DNA from: Bacteroidales bacterium
GTDB lineage: Bacteria; Bacteroidota; Bacteroidia; Bacteroidales; UBA4181
DNA: 49,588 bases
Assembly: GCA_017523725.1 (NCBI GenBank)
Contig: JAFWVY010000061.1
Coordinates: 1 to 49,588, forward strand
Direction of reading: 5' to 3'
The notes under the pieces are model-generated. The model saw only the letters and a program-made list of their open reading frames with translations, ran no database searches and was not told the origin of the DNA. How positions within the stretch are numbered: position 1 is the stretch's first letter; each line of letters begins with the position of its first letter. Shown here one piece after another: positions 7,587-18,100 of the stretch. The position numbers and the translations under genes were made by a program.

Positions 7587-9032
7587 TTATATCTGGCTAG
7601 GGTCTGTGGGTTCTTCTGGTTCACCGGGACCGGCAAACTGGTCGCGGTCGCGCCGGTAGGCGTACAGGTCGGTGGGATAGCAGCCCGTGAAACAAGCGGT
7701 GCAGAGTTCGCTGCGGCCGGAGGCGCTGAACAGGGCTTCCTTCGACAGGAAATACAGTGAATCGGCACCGATGAAGGCGCGGATCTGTTCGACCGAATGG
7801 CCGGCACCGATGAGTTCGTCGTAGGTGCCGGTATCGACGCCGTAATAGCACGGGAAGGCATACTTGGGGCTGGCGATGCACACATGCACCTCGGTGGCGC
7901 CCGCCTCGCGCAGCATCGCGACGATCCGCCGCGACGTCGTGCCGCGCACGATGGAATCGTCGATGAGGATGATCCGCTTGCCGCTGACCACGCTCCGCAC
8001 GGGCGACAGTTTCATCCGCACGCCTTTGTCGCGCAGGGTCTGGGTCGGTTGGATGAAGGTCCGGCCCACATACTTGCTCTTGAGCAGCCCCATCTCGTAC
8101 GGCAGGCCGGCGGCTTCGGCATAGCCCATGGCGGCGCTCAGGCTCGAGTCGGGCACGCCGACCACCATATCCGCTTCCACAGGATGTTCCTGATATAGCA
8201 GTTTACCGGTTTTCTTCCTGAAAACATGCACGTTGCATCCTTCGATGTCACTGTCTGGCCGGGCAAAATAGATGTATTCCATCACGCACATGTCGTGCCG
8301 TTTGAACGCCGAATAGTGCATGCTCCGGAGGCCCCGGCTGTCGATGGTGACCACCTCTCCGGGCTCCACGTCCCGCAGGAATTCCGCGCCGATGGCGTCG
8401 AACGCGCAGGTTTCGCTGGCCACGGCATATCCGCCGCCGAGACGTCCGATGGACAGCGGGTGGAATCCGTATTTGTCGCGGCAGGCATAGATGCGGCCGG
8501 CTGTCATGATGACCATCGAGAAGGCGCCTTCGACCATGTTCAGCGCCTCCATGATGTTGTATATCCGGTGGTCTTCCGACCGGTCTTTCTTGATGAGATG
8601 GGCGAAAAGTTCGCTGTCGGACGTGGTCTGGAACAGGCTGCCGTGCCGTTCAAGACTGGTCCGGAGTTCTTCCGAATTGATGATGTTGCCGTTGTGGGCA
8701 AGCGCGAAATTGCCGGCACTGTGCTTGAATACGAAGGGCTGTATGTTCTCCGGGCCGCCGACCTGGGTGGTCGGATAGCGGACATGCCCGATGGCCATCG
8801 AGCCGGGCAGTGCCGCCAGCGACGCGCCGTCGAAGACTTCGCTCACCAGGCCGCGCCCCTTGTGGAGGTGCATCTCGCCGCTGCTGTCGGCGGTGACGAT
8901 GCCGCACCCCTGCTGTCCCCGGTGCTGGAGACTGTGCAGGCCGTAATAGGCCAGCTGTGCCGCCTCGGGTACGCCGTAAACAGCCAGAACGCCACACTCT
9001 TCGTGCAATGAACGGTCGCCGGTATCAATCAT
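7587..9032 (-). CDS. purF: Amidophosphoribosyltransferase (glutamine PRPP amidotransferase)
   Basis: First step of purine synthesis: glutamine and PRPP to phosphoribosylamine. The N-terminal Ntn glutaminase domain begins at EECGVLAVYG. Starting at the ATG at 9032, the catalytic Cys is residue 13 after a short propeptide, as in the Bacillus-type enzyme, which is cleaved before Cys. In-frame ATGs at 9041, 9059 and 9083 are possible but lie deeper inside purC. The PRPP loop IILIDDSIVRGTTSRR is at about residue 355. The C-terminal CTACFTGCY cysteines fit the [4Fe-4S]-containing Bacillus-type class. The start codon overlaps the purC stop by eight bases. Confidence 0.95.
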   Translation of the reverse strand: MIDTGDRSLHEECGVLAVYGVPEAAQLAYYGLHSLQHRGQQGCGIVTADSSGEMHLHKGRGLVSEVFDGASLAALPGSMAIGHVRYPTTQVGGPENIQPFVFKHSAGNFALAHNGNIINSEELRTSLERHGSLFQTTSDSELFAHLIKKDRSEDHRIYNIMEALNMVEGAFSMVIMTAGRIYACRDKYGFHPLSIGRLGGGYAVASETCAFDAIGAEFLRDVEPGEVVTIDSRGLRSMHYSAFKRHDMCVMEYIYFARPDSDIEGCNVHVFRKKTGKLLYQEHPVEADMVVGVPDSSLSAAMGYAEAAGLPYEMGLLKSKYVGRTFIQPTQTLRDKGVRMKLSPVRSVVSGKRIILIDDSIVRGTTSRRIVAMLREAGATEVHVCIASPKYAFPCYYGVDTGTYDELIGAGHSVEQIRAFIGADSLYFLSKEALFSASGRSELCTACFTGCYPTDLYAYRRDRDQFAGPGEPEEPTDPSQI

Positions 9033-9747
9033 TTTTCGCATGGTTACAGAGTCTGTCATATACTTCCTGATAGGCCGCGACAATATCGCCCATGTCGCGC
9101 CGGAAACGGTCGCGGTCGAGCCGGCGTCCGCTCTCCAGGTCCCACAGCCGGCAGGTGTCGGGGCTTATTTCGTCGGCCACCACGATCTCGCCCGCTGCGG
9201 TGCGGCCGAACTCCAGCTTGAAATCGACGAGCCGGATGCCGCACGCACGGAACAATCCGTCCAGTACGTCGTTCACCCGGTAGGCCACGTCGCACATGAT
9301 GTCCAGCTCCGCCCGGTCGGCGATGCCCATGGCGACGGCGTGATGGCGGTTGATGAGCGGATGGTCGAGCGCTTCGTTCTTGTAGCTCAGTTCGATGACA
9401 GGTTCGCGGAATACGGTTCCTTCGGCCTGTCCCAGCCGGCGGACGATCGAGCCCGCCGCCACGTTGCGCACCACCAGGCGCAGCGGAATCATCCAGAGAT
9501 TCTGGCAAAGCTGCTCCCGGTCGTTCAGTATTTCGATAAAATGAGATGATACGCCCTGTGCCTACAAGGTCTGGAAAAGCAAGGCCGAAATGCGGTTGGC
9601 CAGGATGCCTTTGCCTGCGATCCGGGCGCGTTTGATACCGTGATAAGCCGTAGCCATATCCCTGAAATGGAGGACGATGCGGTCTGGCCGGTCCGTAGCA
9701 TAGACGGCCTTGGTATGTCCTTCGAGCATTTTATCCCGTTTCTCCAT
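9025..9747 (-). pseudogene. purC: SAICAR synthase (PurC) interrupted by an in-frame TAG codon
   Basis: Phosphoribosylaminoimidazole-succinocarboxamide synthase joins CAIR and aspartate in purine synthesis. The reading frame 9747-9025 codes for 240 residues, the normal length, without any frameshift, but codon 62 (9564-9562) is TAG. Before it lie residues 1-61 (MEKRDKMLEGHTKAVYAT, ending ISALLFQTL); after it the same frame resumes AQGVSSHFIEIL and continues through MIPLRLVVRNVAAGS, RLVDFKLEFG and DEISPDTCRLWD, all family motifs. From memory of E. coli PurC (KLAEAGIPTQ) the codon should be Glu, so GAG to TAG is the simplest change. It could be a nonsense mutation, an assembly error, amber readthrough, or two polypeptides with reinitiation. 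It is the first gene of the purine operon, so polarity would matter. Confidence 0.85.
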
Positions 9748-9833
9748 CTGACGTTTTTTTTATGACGCTGCCGCCCCTCTCCGGGTGGACATGCCGTAAA
9801 AAACACCCTGCCTCCGAAGCAGTTTTTCCGGTA

Positions 9834-9841
9834 CAAAAATA
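9834..9841 (-). promoter_or_regulatory. Promoter -7 box of the purC-purF-guaA operon
   Basis: TATTTTTG on the minus strand fits TAnnTTTG and lies 87 bases before the purC ATG. The leader carries a small hairpin, CTGCTTCGGAGGCAG (9822-9808), followed four bases later by six U (9803-9798). It is too weak to call an attenuator with confidence. The interval 9748-9914 holds no other credible gene. Confidence 0.55.
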
Positions 9842-9977
9842 AGAGAAAATGCATCCACCGGTATTCGGACGAGAAGAATAATCAACGCCGCATCGTAAAA
9901 TGGCTGTGACTCAGTCAATGGCTACGATGCAGGTCTGTCGGAACCTCCTTCGGCTATGCCTCTGACAGATTCTTCGG

Positions 9978-11501
9978 CTACGCCTTTGGCAACTCCTCCG
10001 GTGGATTCTTCGGCAACGCCCCGGACGATTCCTCTGGCAACCCTTCCGACAGCTCCGTCAACGGTTCCTTCGACGGTTCTTTGGGGGGCAATTCAAACGG
10101 TTCATCCGACGACTCCTCCGACGATGCCAGCCCGCGGATCTGCCGGTCGGGCGTCACGCCGAGCTTTTTGAGGTGTTCTATCCGGCCCATCACGTTGCCA
10201 CGGCCGGTGTAGAGCCGGCGCTTGGCGGTGGCATAGCTTTCGGCCAGGTCGCCGATGCGTTTCTCCATGTCGAGGAAGGTCTCAGAAAAGCCGGCCACTT
10301 TGTCGTACAGGTCGGAGGCCGTCCGGACGATGGTGTCCACATTGCGGTTCTGCCGGTCGTTCTGCCAGAGATTGTAGGCCAGCTGAAGCGCCATGAGCAG
10401 GTTGCCGGGTGAAAGGATGACGATGCGCTTGCGGTACGCGTAGGCGCTCAGGCCGGTATCCTGCCGCATCGCGGCGATGTAGCTGCTTTCGTTCGGGATG
10501 AACATCAGCACGTACCCGATGGCATGGGGCACGACCTTGTCGTAGGCTTTCGCCGCGAGTTCGTCCACATGGGTGCGGACACTCTTCAGATGCTCCTTCA
10601 GCAGCTGTTCCCGCTCCGGCCCGTCTTCGGCGGCCACCGCCGCGGCATAGGCTGTCAGCGAGACCTTGGCATCGACCACGACACACCGGTCGCCCGGAAA
10701 ACGCACGATGACGTCGGGCCGCAGCAAGTGTCCCGCTTCATCGCGTATCTGCTCCTGCACGAGGAACTCCTCGTTCCGGCGCAGTCCGCTCGATTCCAGC
10801 ATGCGCTCCAGCACCATCTCGCCCCAGTCGCCCTGGGTCTTGCTCTCGCCCTGGAGCGCCCGCGCCAGCTGCTCGGCGTCCGAACCAATCTTCAGGGTCT
10901 GCTCCCGGAGCGACGAAACCATCTGCTGCTGCTCCTGCTGGAAGAGTTTCAGGGTGTTTTCGAAAACGGATTCTATCTCTTTCTTGTCCACTTCCTGACG
11001 GGTGCGGGTCTCGTCCACCGACTTTCTGAAATCGGCGAACTGCTCCCGGATGGGCTTCAGCAGTTCGTCCATCTGGGCGCGGTTGCTCTCCTGCAGCGCC
11101 GTCTGACGCGCCGCCAGCTGCTCGCCCGTCTGTTGCTGCATCTCGTGCCTCATCGCCGCCAGCCGCTCCTCCCAGCGGAGGTCGCTTTCGCGGCGCAACG
11201 CTTCGGCATGGAGCCGTTCCTGCTGCAGGTTCTCCTGCACGGCGGCCACCTGCTGCGCCGCCAGCGTCCGTTCGTGCTCCGCCTGCCGGGCCAGCGATTC
11301 GGCCTGCGAGGCAAGCGCCCCGTTCTCCCGGCTGAGCTGGGCAATCTGCTCTTCCCGGCGCTGGGAGGATTCACGCCATTGCTCCGTTTCCTGCCGGAGA
11401 TGGCCGACACGGGAGGACATCCTGACACGGCAAATCAGCCACAGCAGCGCGCCTGCCGCGAATCCGGCCCCCAGTCCGATGGCAAATGAAGATGTATCCA
11501 T
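9978..11501 (-). CDS. rmuC: DNA recombination protein RmuC homologue
   Basis: RmuC-family proteins have a nuclease-like fold and limit certain inversions in E. coli; the exact reaction is not established. The 507 residues begin with a membrane segment (FAIGLGAGFAAGALLWLICRV, about 5-25). A long coiled coil rich in Glu, Gln and Arg follows to about residue 190, then the RmuC core: GDWGEMVLERMLESSGL, RPDVIVRFPGDRCVVVDAKVSL, VLMFIPNESSY. The start at 11501 (MDTSSFAIG) precedes the membrane segment and follows a -7 box; an upstream in-frame ATG at 11705 would run through a terminator into the neighbouring gene. The C-terminal 50 or so residues are a Pro/Glu/Ser repeat ending in TAG, after which the same repeat continues in frame (see findings). 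Confidence 0.9.
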   Translation of the reverse strand: MDTSSFAIGLGAGFAAGALLWLICRVRMSSRVGHLRQETEQWRESSQRREEQIAQLSRENGALASQAESLARQAEHERTLAAQQVAAVQENLQQERLHAEALRRESDLRWEERLAAMRHEMQQQTGEQLAARQTALQESNRAQMDELLKPIREQFADFRKSVDETRTRQEVDKKEIESVFENTLKLFQQEQQQMVSSLREQTLKIGSDAEQLARALQGESKTQGDWGEMVLERMLESSGLRRNEEFLVQEQIRDEAGHLLRPDVIVRFPGDRCVVVDAKVSLTAYAAAVAAEDGPEREQLLKEHLKSVRTHVDELAAKAYDKVVPHAIGYVLMFIPNESSYIAAMRQDTGLSAYAYRKRIVILSPGNLLMALQLAYNLWQNDRQNRNVDTIVRTASDLYDKVAGFSETFLDMEKRIGDLAESYATAKRRLYTGRGNVMGRIEHLKKLGVTPDRQIRGLASSEESSDEPFELPPKEPSKEPLTELSEGLPEESSGALPKNPPEELPKA

Positions 11502-11552
11502 AGACAAAGATTCAAGACACCGGAAGCAACACCAACGGCATCCGGCCATCTG

Positions 11553-11560
11553 CAAAGATA
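11553..11560 (-). promoter_or_regulatory. Promoter -7 box of rmuC
   Basis: TATCTTTG on the minus strand matches TAnnTTTG and lies 51 bases before the chosen rmuC ATG, just after the terminator of the preceding gene. This supports both the start at 11501 and a single-gene transcript. Confidence 0.6.
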
Positions 11561-11596
11561 CACCGCGCAACGCATGTTCCGCTGTCTGATTCTGGG

Positions 11597-11624
11597 AAAA
11601 AAAAGGACGGCCACCGGGCCGTCC
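11597..11624 (-). terminator. Intrinsic terminator of the small repeat-protein gene
   Basis: On the minus strand GGACGGCC (11624-11617), a 4-base loop and GGCCGTCC (11612-11605) form an 8-bp GC-rich stem followed by eight U (11604-11597). It begins 23 bases after the stop of the gene at 11647-11997. Confidence 0.9.
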
Positions 11625-11646
11625 CTGTGTCAAGCGGAAATCCTGT

Positions 11647-11997
11647 TTAGTACATCTCGACGGTGGCAGAATCGGTTTCCAACGTCTCCGCATACAGTAC
11701 GTCAACTGCAGGTGCTGTCACCACCACCGGGTCCAGATTCAGCACGATAGCTGCATCCAAGGCCGGTGCCGTCACAAACACGGGCGCCGCATCGACGACC
11801 ATGGCCACTGCATCCAGCGCAGGAGCCGTCACCTCGACGGCCTCCAGGTTCAACACCATCATCGGCAGGTCCAGGGCCGAAACCGTCACCTCCACCGGCG
11901 CCAGGTCGATGGCATAGGCATATTCATTTTCTATGGAAGCTGCACGCGTCAGAACTGCGGTCAGAATCAGGGCGAGGGTCAACATCATTCTTTTCAT
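11647..11997 (-). CDS. Small secreted protein of four 18-19-residue repeats, function unknown
   Basis: I do not recognise this 116-residue protein. It has a signal peptide (MKRMMLTLALILTAVLTRAA) and a short SIENEYAYAIDL segment. Four tandem repeats follow: 33-51 APVEVTVSALDLPMMVLNL, 52-70 EAVEVTAPALDAVAMVVDA, 71-88 APVFVTAPALDAAIVLNL and 89-106 DPVVVTAPAVDVLYAETL. Each has the pattern PVxVTAPALD then a hydrophobic stretch, which suggests regularly stacked short beta strands. No cysteine or lipobox is present, so it should be soluble in the periplasm or exported. It has its own terminator and an A-rich untranslated leader (12000-12035) and lies alone between rmuC and the macroglobulin gene. 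The frame is clearly coding (signal peptide plus repeats); the function is open. Confidence 0.8.
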   Translation of the reverse strand: MKRMMLTLALILTAVLTRAASIENEYAYAIDLAPVEVTVSALDLPMMVLNLEAVEVTAPALDAVAMVVDAAPVFVTAPALDAAIVLNLDPVVVTAPAVDVLYAETLETDSATVEMY

Positions 11998-12148
11998 GGT
12001 CTTTTCTTTTTATTTGTTTCTTGTTTTGTTCCTTTTTCGTTGTTTTGGCTCTTTGACGGACACGCCTCCTGCCCGTTTAAGCCACGACGCTTAAAAGAAG
12101 TTAAAGACCATCTTAAAAACTGTTAACCCGCAGCGGGCATTCCGGCGA

Positions 12149-15100
12149 TCAGCGGATTTCAATGAGCAGACCGTCGGAATGCGCGTTGAATTCCGGTGCG
12201 TAATAGCACTGCAGCGTGGCGAGTCCCGTCGAGAAGCGGCCCTGGTGCGTGGCCCGGAGGTCGTATTCGAAAACATACGTTCCGCGCTTCATCTCAGAAA
12301 CAAAGAAATGCGACGCCGCATCGCGCGTGCTCTCGTAATAATACAGTCCCTCCTGGCTCTTATAGCGCGACAGCACGTTTTCGGGTTCCATGCCCGCTGC
12401 ACGGGTGTCCTTGAGGTGCACATATTCCATGTCCTGATCTGCCCGGATGGTCAGCCGTACGCGGACCAGGTCGCCCACATGCAGCGGCGTGTCAGCGCTC
12501 ACCGGCTCCATCACCTCGCCGGCAGTCGTCCTGCGGACGCGGAAATAACGGCGTTCCACCTGCAGTCCGCCGACAGCAGCGCGCACATCGGTCGAATTGG
12601 CGAAATACTGCCAATACAGCGCACCCCACATAAGGTGCCCCGACGGGTTCTTCACCGTGACACGTCCCATCTCCGGCTGGATTTCATCGCCTTCGCGGAC
12701 AATCTGGAAATAGCCGGTACCGGCCGCACCGGCAGGCGCCGGCCGCTCTTCGCCGTTCTCGATGAGAATCGGCAGGGCATCGGCATCGCCCAGGATCTTG
12801 CCCCGCGCCATCAGCGCATAGCAGGCGGCGGCCGTGGCGCGTGTCGTCTCCCAGCTGTGGGTCTGTTTCTGGCGCAGCAGCCAGGTCTGGATTTCCTCGA
12901 CCATCGCTTCGTCCTGCGTCACCTCATGGTACATCTCCACCAGCAGTGCCGCAGCGGCAATCGGGTCTTCGCTCCACAGCCGTCCCTGTTTCAGTTCCGG
13001 CCAATACACGCCGTAGTCTGCCTGACGGCGGACGGCGCGTTCAGAAAGCGAACGGACGATTTTCCGCGCTGTGACGGTATCGCCGGTGCGGTGGAGCGTC
13101 AGCGCGAGCATGCCCTGCGCGTAAGCACCGTACCGGGTCCAGTAACGGGTGGCCTGCTGCAGATAGAACCGGGCTGCGTCTGTCATATCAGCCGTTTTAC
13201 GGCCGGCAGCGGACAGCACATACAGATACTGCAGTTCCCTGAACGACGGCTGATAGTCGTCTTTCGAGGGCTTATGCCGCAGCCATTCTTCGTACAGACC
13301 GGTGAAACGCTCGTCCAGAAAATCATACGCACGGTCCAGCATCCGGCGTGTCTCGGTCCGGTTGCCTTCGCCCAGTGTCTCCATGCGCAGCAGCTGTTCC
13401 ATGCCCGAAGCGACATGCAAGGTCATGTTGAGGTCCGGGAAGTTGGACCCGGTGAACCAGCCGAAACCGCCGGACGGCATCTGCGCCTCCCGCAGCAGCC
13501 GCAGGGCCTGTTTCTGTTCACCTGCCATACGCTGCACGTCGAAGAGTACGCCCATCCGGGCCTGTTGTTCGGCTTCACTACGGGCTTCCATCACCCACGG
13601 TGTTTCTTCCAGCAGAATCTGTTTCAGCTGCTCGTCAGCCGCAAGTTTGGACTGCCATCCGCCGTCGGCCTCGGCCTTTTTCTGCCACTGGTCGAAGACT
13701 TCGCGGATGCGCGGCGTCTGACGGGCCAGCAGCGTGGCGACACTGTTGGCAAAAAGGCGGGTGTAGAGCTGTTCCACATTCTTCGTGTCGGTCTCCATCA
13801 GGTACGGAAGTGCCTGCACGGCATACCAGACGGGCTGCGGCGTCATCTCGAAGGTGAGCCGGTACGACTCGACCGACGAAGGATGCGTCTGCTGTTCGAC
13901 CAGCCGGTCCAGCGTAAACGTCCGGGTCGTTCCGGCGGACAGCGACATCGGCAGGGTCTCGGTCACCAGGGTCCGGTCGCTCAGCACCGGCAGCACGTTC
14001 TCCTCCCCGTCGGTATAGCCGTCCGTCAGAAATTCCAGCCGGTACTTGACAGCTGTGGCACGGTCGGGCACGACGATCTGCCAGGCCGCCGTCTCGCTCC
14101 GGCCCGGCGCCGTCTGCACGGACATGCGGACCGATGCCTGCAGTCCCTGTGGGGTCAGCAGGCAGGCCACCGGTTCGTCTGTCAGGGCATCGCGTATCGA
14201 CAGCACAGCCGTACCCTCGAGCGGATTCCCGACGGTATTGTAAATGCGGGCCACGAAACGCAGCGTGTCGCCGCCGCGCAGCAGTCTGGGCGCCTGCGCC
14301 TGGACGGCCACGGGTTTCTGGGTGACGACTTTCCGGGTGATGGTGCCGTATTTCAGGTCCTGCGTATGGGCGAAGCCGACCATGCGCCATTCGGTCAGCG
14401 CATCCGGCATCGTGAACGAGAACGAGAGGTTGCCGTCGGCGCCGGTGGTCAGTTTCGGAAAGAAGAACGCCGTCTCATTGAACCGCGTCCGCAGGTAACC
14501 GGCCTGACCAGCCTGGTCGGCCTCTCCTACTTCCTCTTCGTCAGCGGTTCCGCCCGCAGCCGCCATCGGCGCAGGCACCGGTGCGGCATAGACGGCTTCC
14601 TCCTGCACGGCCGCATCCATCATCATGTTCACAGCGCCTGCTAAAACGCCCTCGTTCGCCGTCAGGGTCACCATGGCGTCAGCCGACCTTGCGGCAGCGC
14701 CAACATAGAGGGCCGTGCGGGACGACTTGAACATAATGCGCCGCTCCGGCAGACAGGAAAGCAGATTGTAGTTCAGCAGTCTCGGCGGATAGGCCGGAAA
14801 ACGCGGATTGAACCGGTTGGGAATGGTCGGCAGCGACAGGCGCCACGAAACCATTTGCCAGGCAGGCACGAAAGAAGTGACACGGGGAATCGACAGATAG
14901 GTGTTCCAGTGGAACGGATAAAGCGCATCGAGCGAGGCGTCGTACATCGTGACCATCAGCCCGGAGGTCACCGGTTGGCCGGCGGCGTCGCGGACCGTCA
15001 CGGTCCACTGCTCTTCTTCGCCCGGCTGCATTTTGTCGCGGAAGGTGGCCAGGTCGACCTGCAGTTCACGGGACGGCTGCCGCAGCGACAGGGTCTGTTC

Positions 15101-18100
15101 GCGCGTATAGACGCGGTTCTGCTGCATCAGCGTGAAGCGCACCGCCGCACCGTCGCTCTGTGCCGTCGCCGGGATACGGACCGTCAGGGGCACCTGACCC
15201 GTTTCAATCACCTGGGTCTGCCGGCCGTCCTGGCCGATGTATTCGTAGAGCACATAGCTGTTCTTTTCGCCGCCGGCGATCTGGAACTCGAACGACTCGC
15301 CCGGAACCGCCTCGGTCCTGACGGGCGTGAACCAATCTTCGATAAAGGCGATCGGCGTCGAAGGCGTCTCGGCCACCACCCTGAAATAGAGCGTGTCAGC
15401 CGCCTGCGCACTGCCGGCCGAAGCCGCCACGCAGACTTTGTACCAACCATCCTTCAGACGGCTCAGCTGCGGCAGCGAGACCTGCATCGTCGAATCGGAG
15501 GCGCCATGCCAGCGCAGTACCGACCGGCCTGTGGCCAGGTGCTCCGGCGCAGCCGTTTCGCCGGCAGAGAGCCACGGGAAATATCTTTCGTGTTCGGCCT
15601 TGGGTATCGGAATCTCGTGGGGTAAATAGTAGATGTCTTCGTAAACCAGCTGCCTGGGCGGGGTCAGCGCATACACCGTCACATCCAGGTCGGCCGGCAC
15701 GAACGCCTGCTGGGCGTTGACCGTCCCGATGGATACGGCCGGTTCCTGGCCCGGCAGCAACAGTTCCGGCCAATTGGCCGTCAGGTAGAGCGGGCGGTTG
15801 CCAATCCGGACAAACGTGGTTTCTGTGTGGGTCTCTCCTGCCCGGTCGGTCACCGTCGCCCTGACGTGATAGACCGAGATGCGGTTGCCGGGGTCGGTGT
15901 CGGGCGGTACGGCCGTGAAGGCGATGTCGAAGAACCCGGCCTCATCGGTGACACACGTGTCCTGCTTGAGGATGACTTCCGAGTCGTGATAAACCGGGCC
16001 GATCCGGCGCAGGCCGCTGAATGCGAAGAAAGGCCGCTCGGTCCGCCGGACCACCTCATAGGCCACCGTGGCGCCGTCGGCCGCATAGCCGGCATACGTC
16101 TGCGCCAGACCTTTTACGCGCACCTCGTCGCCATAACGGTACATGGCCGTCACCTCGTCGAACTGCACCGCAAAAGTGGGCCGCTTGTATTCCTCCACGG
16201 CAAACGATATATAACCGCCGTCGGAACATGACAGGCTGAACATGCCCGTCGTGCCCCGCGAAGGCAGGTCGAACGCGCCGCCGAAGGCGCCCAGCGCATC
16301 GGTCGTACAATGTACCGTGTCGAGCAGCTCGCCGTCGGGACTCTCCAGACGCACGGTCATTGCACGTTTCTCAGCCGTCTGGTGAATCTTGCGCGCCATG
16401 TCGTGCATCACGGCGATGCCGCTGAACTGCACCTGCTGGCCGGGCCGGTAGATGCTCCGGTCGGTGTAGAGCTGCACTTCGTACGTCGGGCGCTCCTGCG
16501 TCCGGCCCGTCGCCGGGCGGTAAACATAGAAATCGTAATTGTACAGCGTATCGCCCCGGTACGAGACGTCGGCGACCATCCGCTGCGCCTGGCGCACGGC
16601 CGGCGCTATGACGGTGACCATGCCGTCGGCGTCGGTCTCATACTGCCGGGCGTGTGCCTCACGGCCCCCATTGGTCACCGCATGCAGGTCCACCCGCGCC
16701 CCTTTGAGCGGCCGGCCGGTCTTGCGGTCGGTGACATAGATCCTGAGGACACCGTCCTCCCGCTTGGTTATCATGCTGATGGGCGAAACGCGGAGAGACA
16801 GCACGCGGATGCACCGGAAGGCATAGTCGGTCTGCCGGATAGGCGCATTGCTGTATGCCAGCAGATAATGTCCGGCAGGCAAACCGTCTATCTTGAACGC
16901 GGCCTGCCGGTAGGTGCCGACCTCGCCCGTCGGCAACGTCTGCCGCCAGGAACGGACGGGCGCCGTGCCCTGAAGGAATCGTTCGAGGTCGTCTTCATCC
17001 CAGCGTATTTCGAGTTGCCGGCAAAGTTGCGAAGGCAGCCGATAGACCGCCAGGAACAGGCTGTCGGTGTTGCGGTAGTTCAGATGGGCCTTTATCGGTT
17101 CATCCGGAATACGGCTCAGCCCCGTTTGGGTACTGCCCGCCTCGAGATCCATGAACAGCGTACACTCGTATAAATCCTCGTCGCGGCGGACCCGGGCGCC
17201 ACCGGCCAGCGGGTCCTGCGGGAAAAGCATGAGCAGCGTATCCAGGACGCCCAGTTCCGACTGTACACTCTGCTTCCGGCAGGCATAGGATAATTCGTAG
17301 AGTACACTCGGGGCCGCCGCCGTGCCGCGGCACGACTGGAAAAGCCGCCGGAGATAGGAGATGTACCGGGAAGAGGGCGTGCCCGTCGGAATGACAGGCT
17401 GGATGGCGTACTGGGCGCGCAACAGACCGATCCTCGCCAGGCTGGAAGGGTCGTCCGCATGACGCAGTGTCAGACCCTGCAGTGTCCCGAGCAGGAGACG
17501 CACCGTCGGGTCAGTCTGCTCCGGCCACTCTACCTCGGCAAAGGCCGGACCGTCCAGCAGGATGGACGGCAGGAGCGGCTCCAAGTCCTCATTCGACATC
17601 CGGTCTCTGCAGAAATCCAGAATATGGATGGCCACCGCCTCGTACAGCGCCGGCTGCCAGGATGGATCCTTCCCGCCCGGCAGCCAGAGGGCGGCCCACT
17701 TGTCCGAGGAAGCGTCCTGGTCTGCCAGGTCACCGATACCGGCCAGGGCCCGGGCATAAAGTTCCCGGATCTCGCGGTACAGGGTCTCGCTGGTCCAGAG
17801 CAGCATGTCCGCATCGGGCGTTTCGGCAGCGGTCCCGACCGTCTCGGTGCGTTGCCCGATCTGCCAGCCGTACGACGCGCCATAGGAGACATAGATGTCG
17901 GCCAGCATCAGGTCGGCGAAAGGCCGTATCCGTCCGGGAAGTGTCGCCGCGCGTTGCTGTACGCCGGCCGCCAGCGCCGCATAGTCCTCGGCCTCGCTGC
18001 TGATGTCGGCCGACGCACAGATCTGCTGCGACCAGGCCAGCACATACGACGGCCAGTCGCCTTGCTTGGCCGACTGCGTCATAATGTTGTCGCACAACGT

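Noticed and set aside
9798..9822. Hairpin CTGCTTCGGAGGCAG in the purC leader as an attenuator or riboswitch
   Set aside because: The stem is six pairs including a G-U, the U run is four bases away, and no purine riboswitch core is recognisable.
9525..9854. 109-codon frame across the purC leader
   Set aside because: It is out of frame with purC, which explains the sequence better.
12100..12135. Terminator after the macroglobulin gene
   Set aside because: CCCG/CGGG stem of four pairs with an interrupted T run; too weak to list as a feature.
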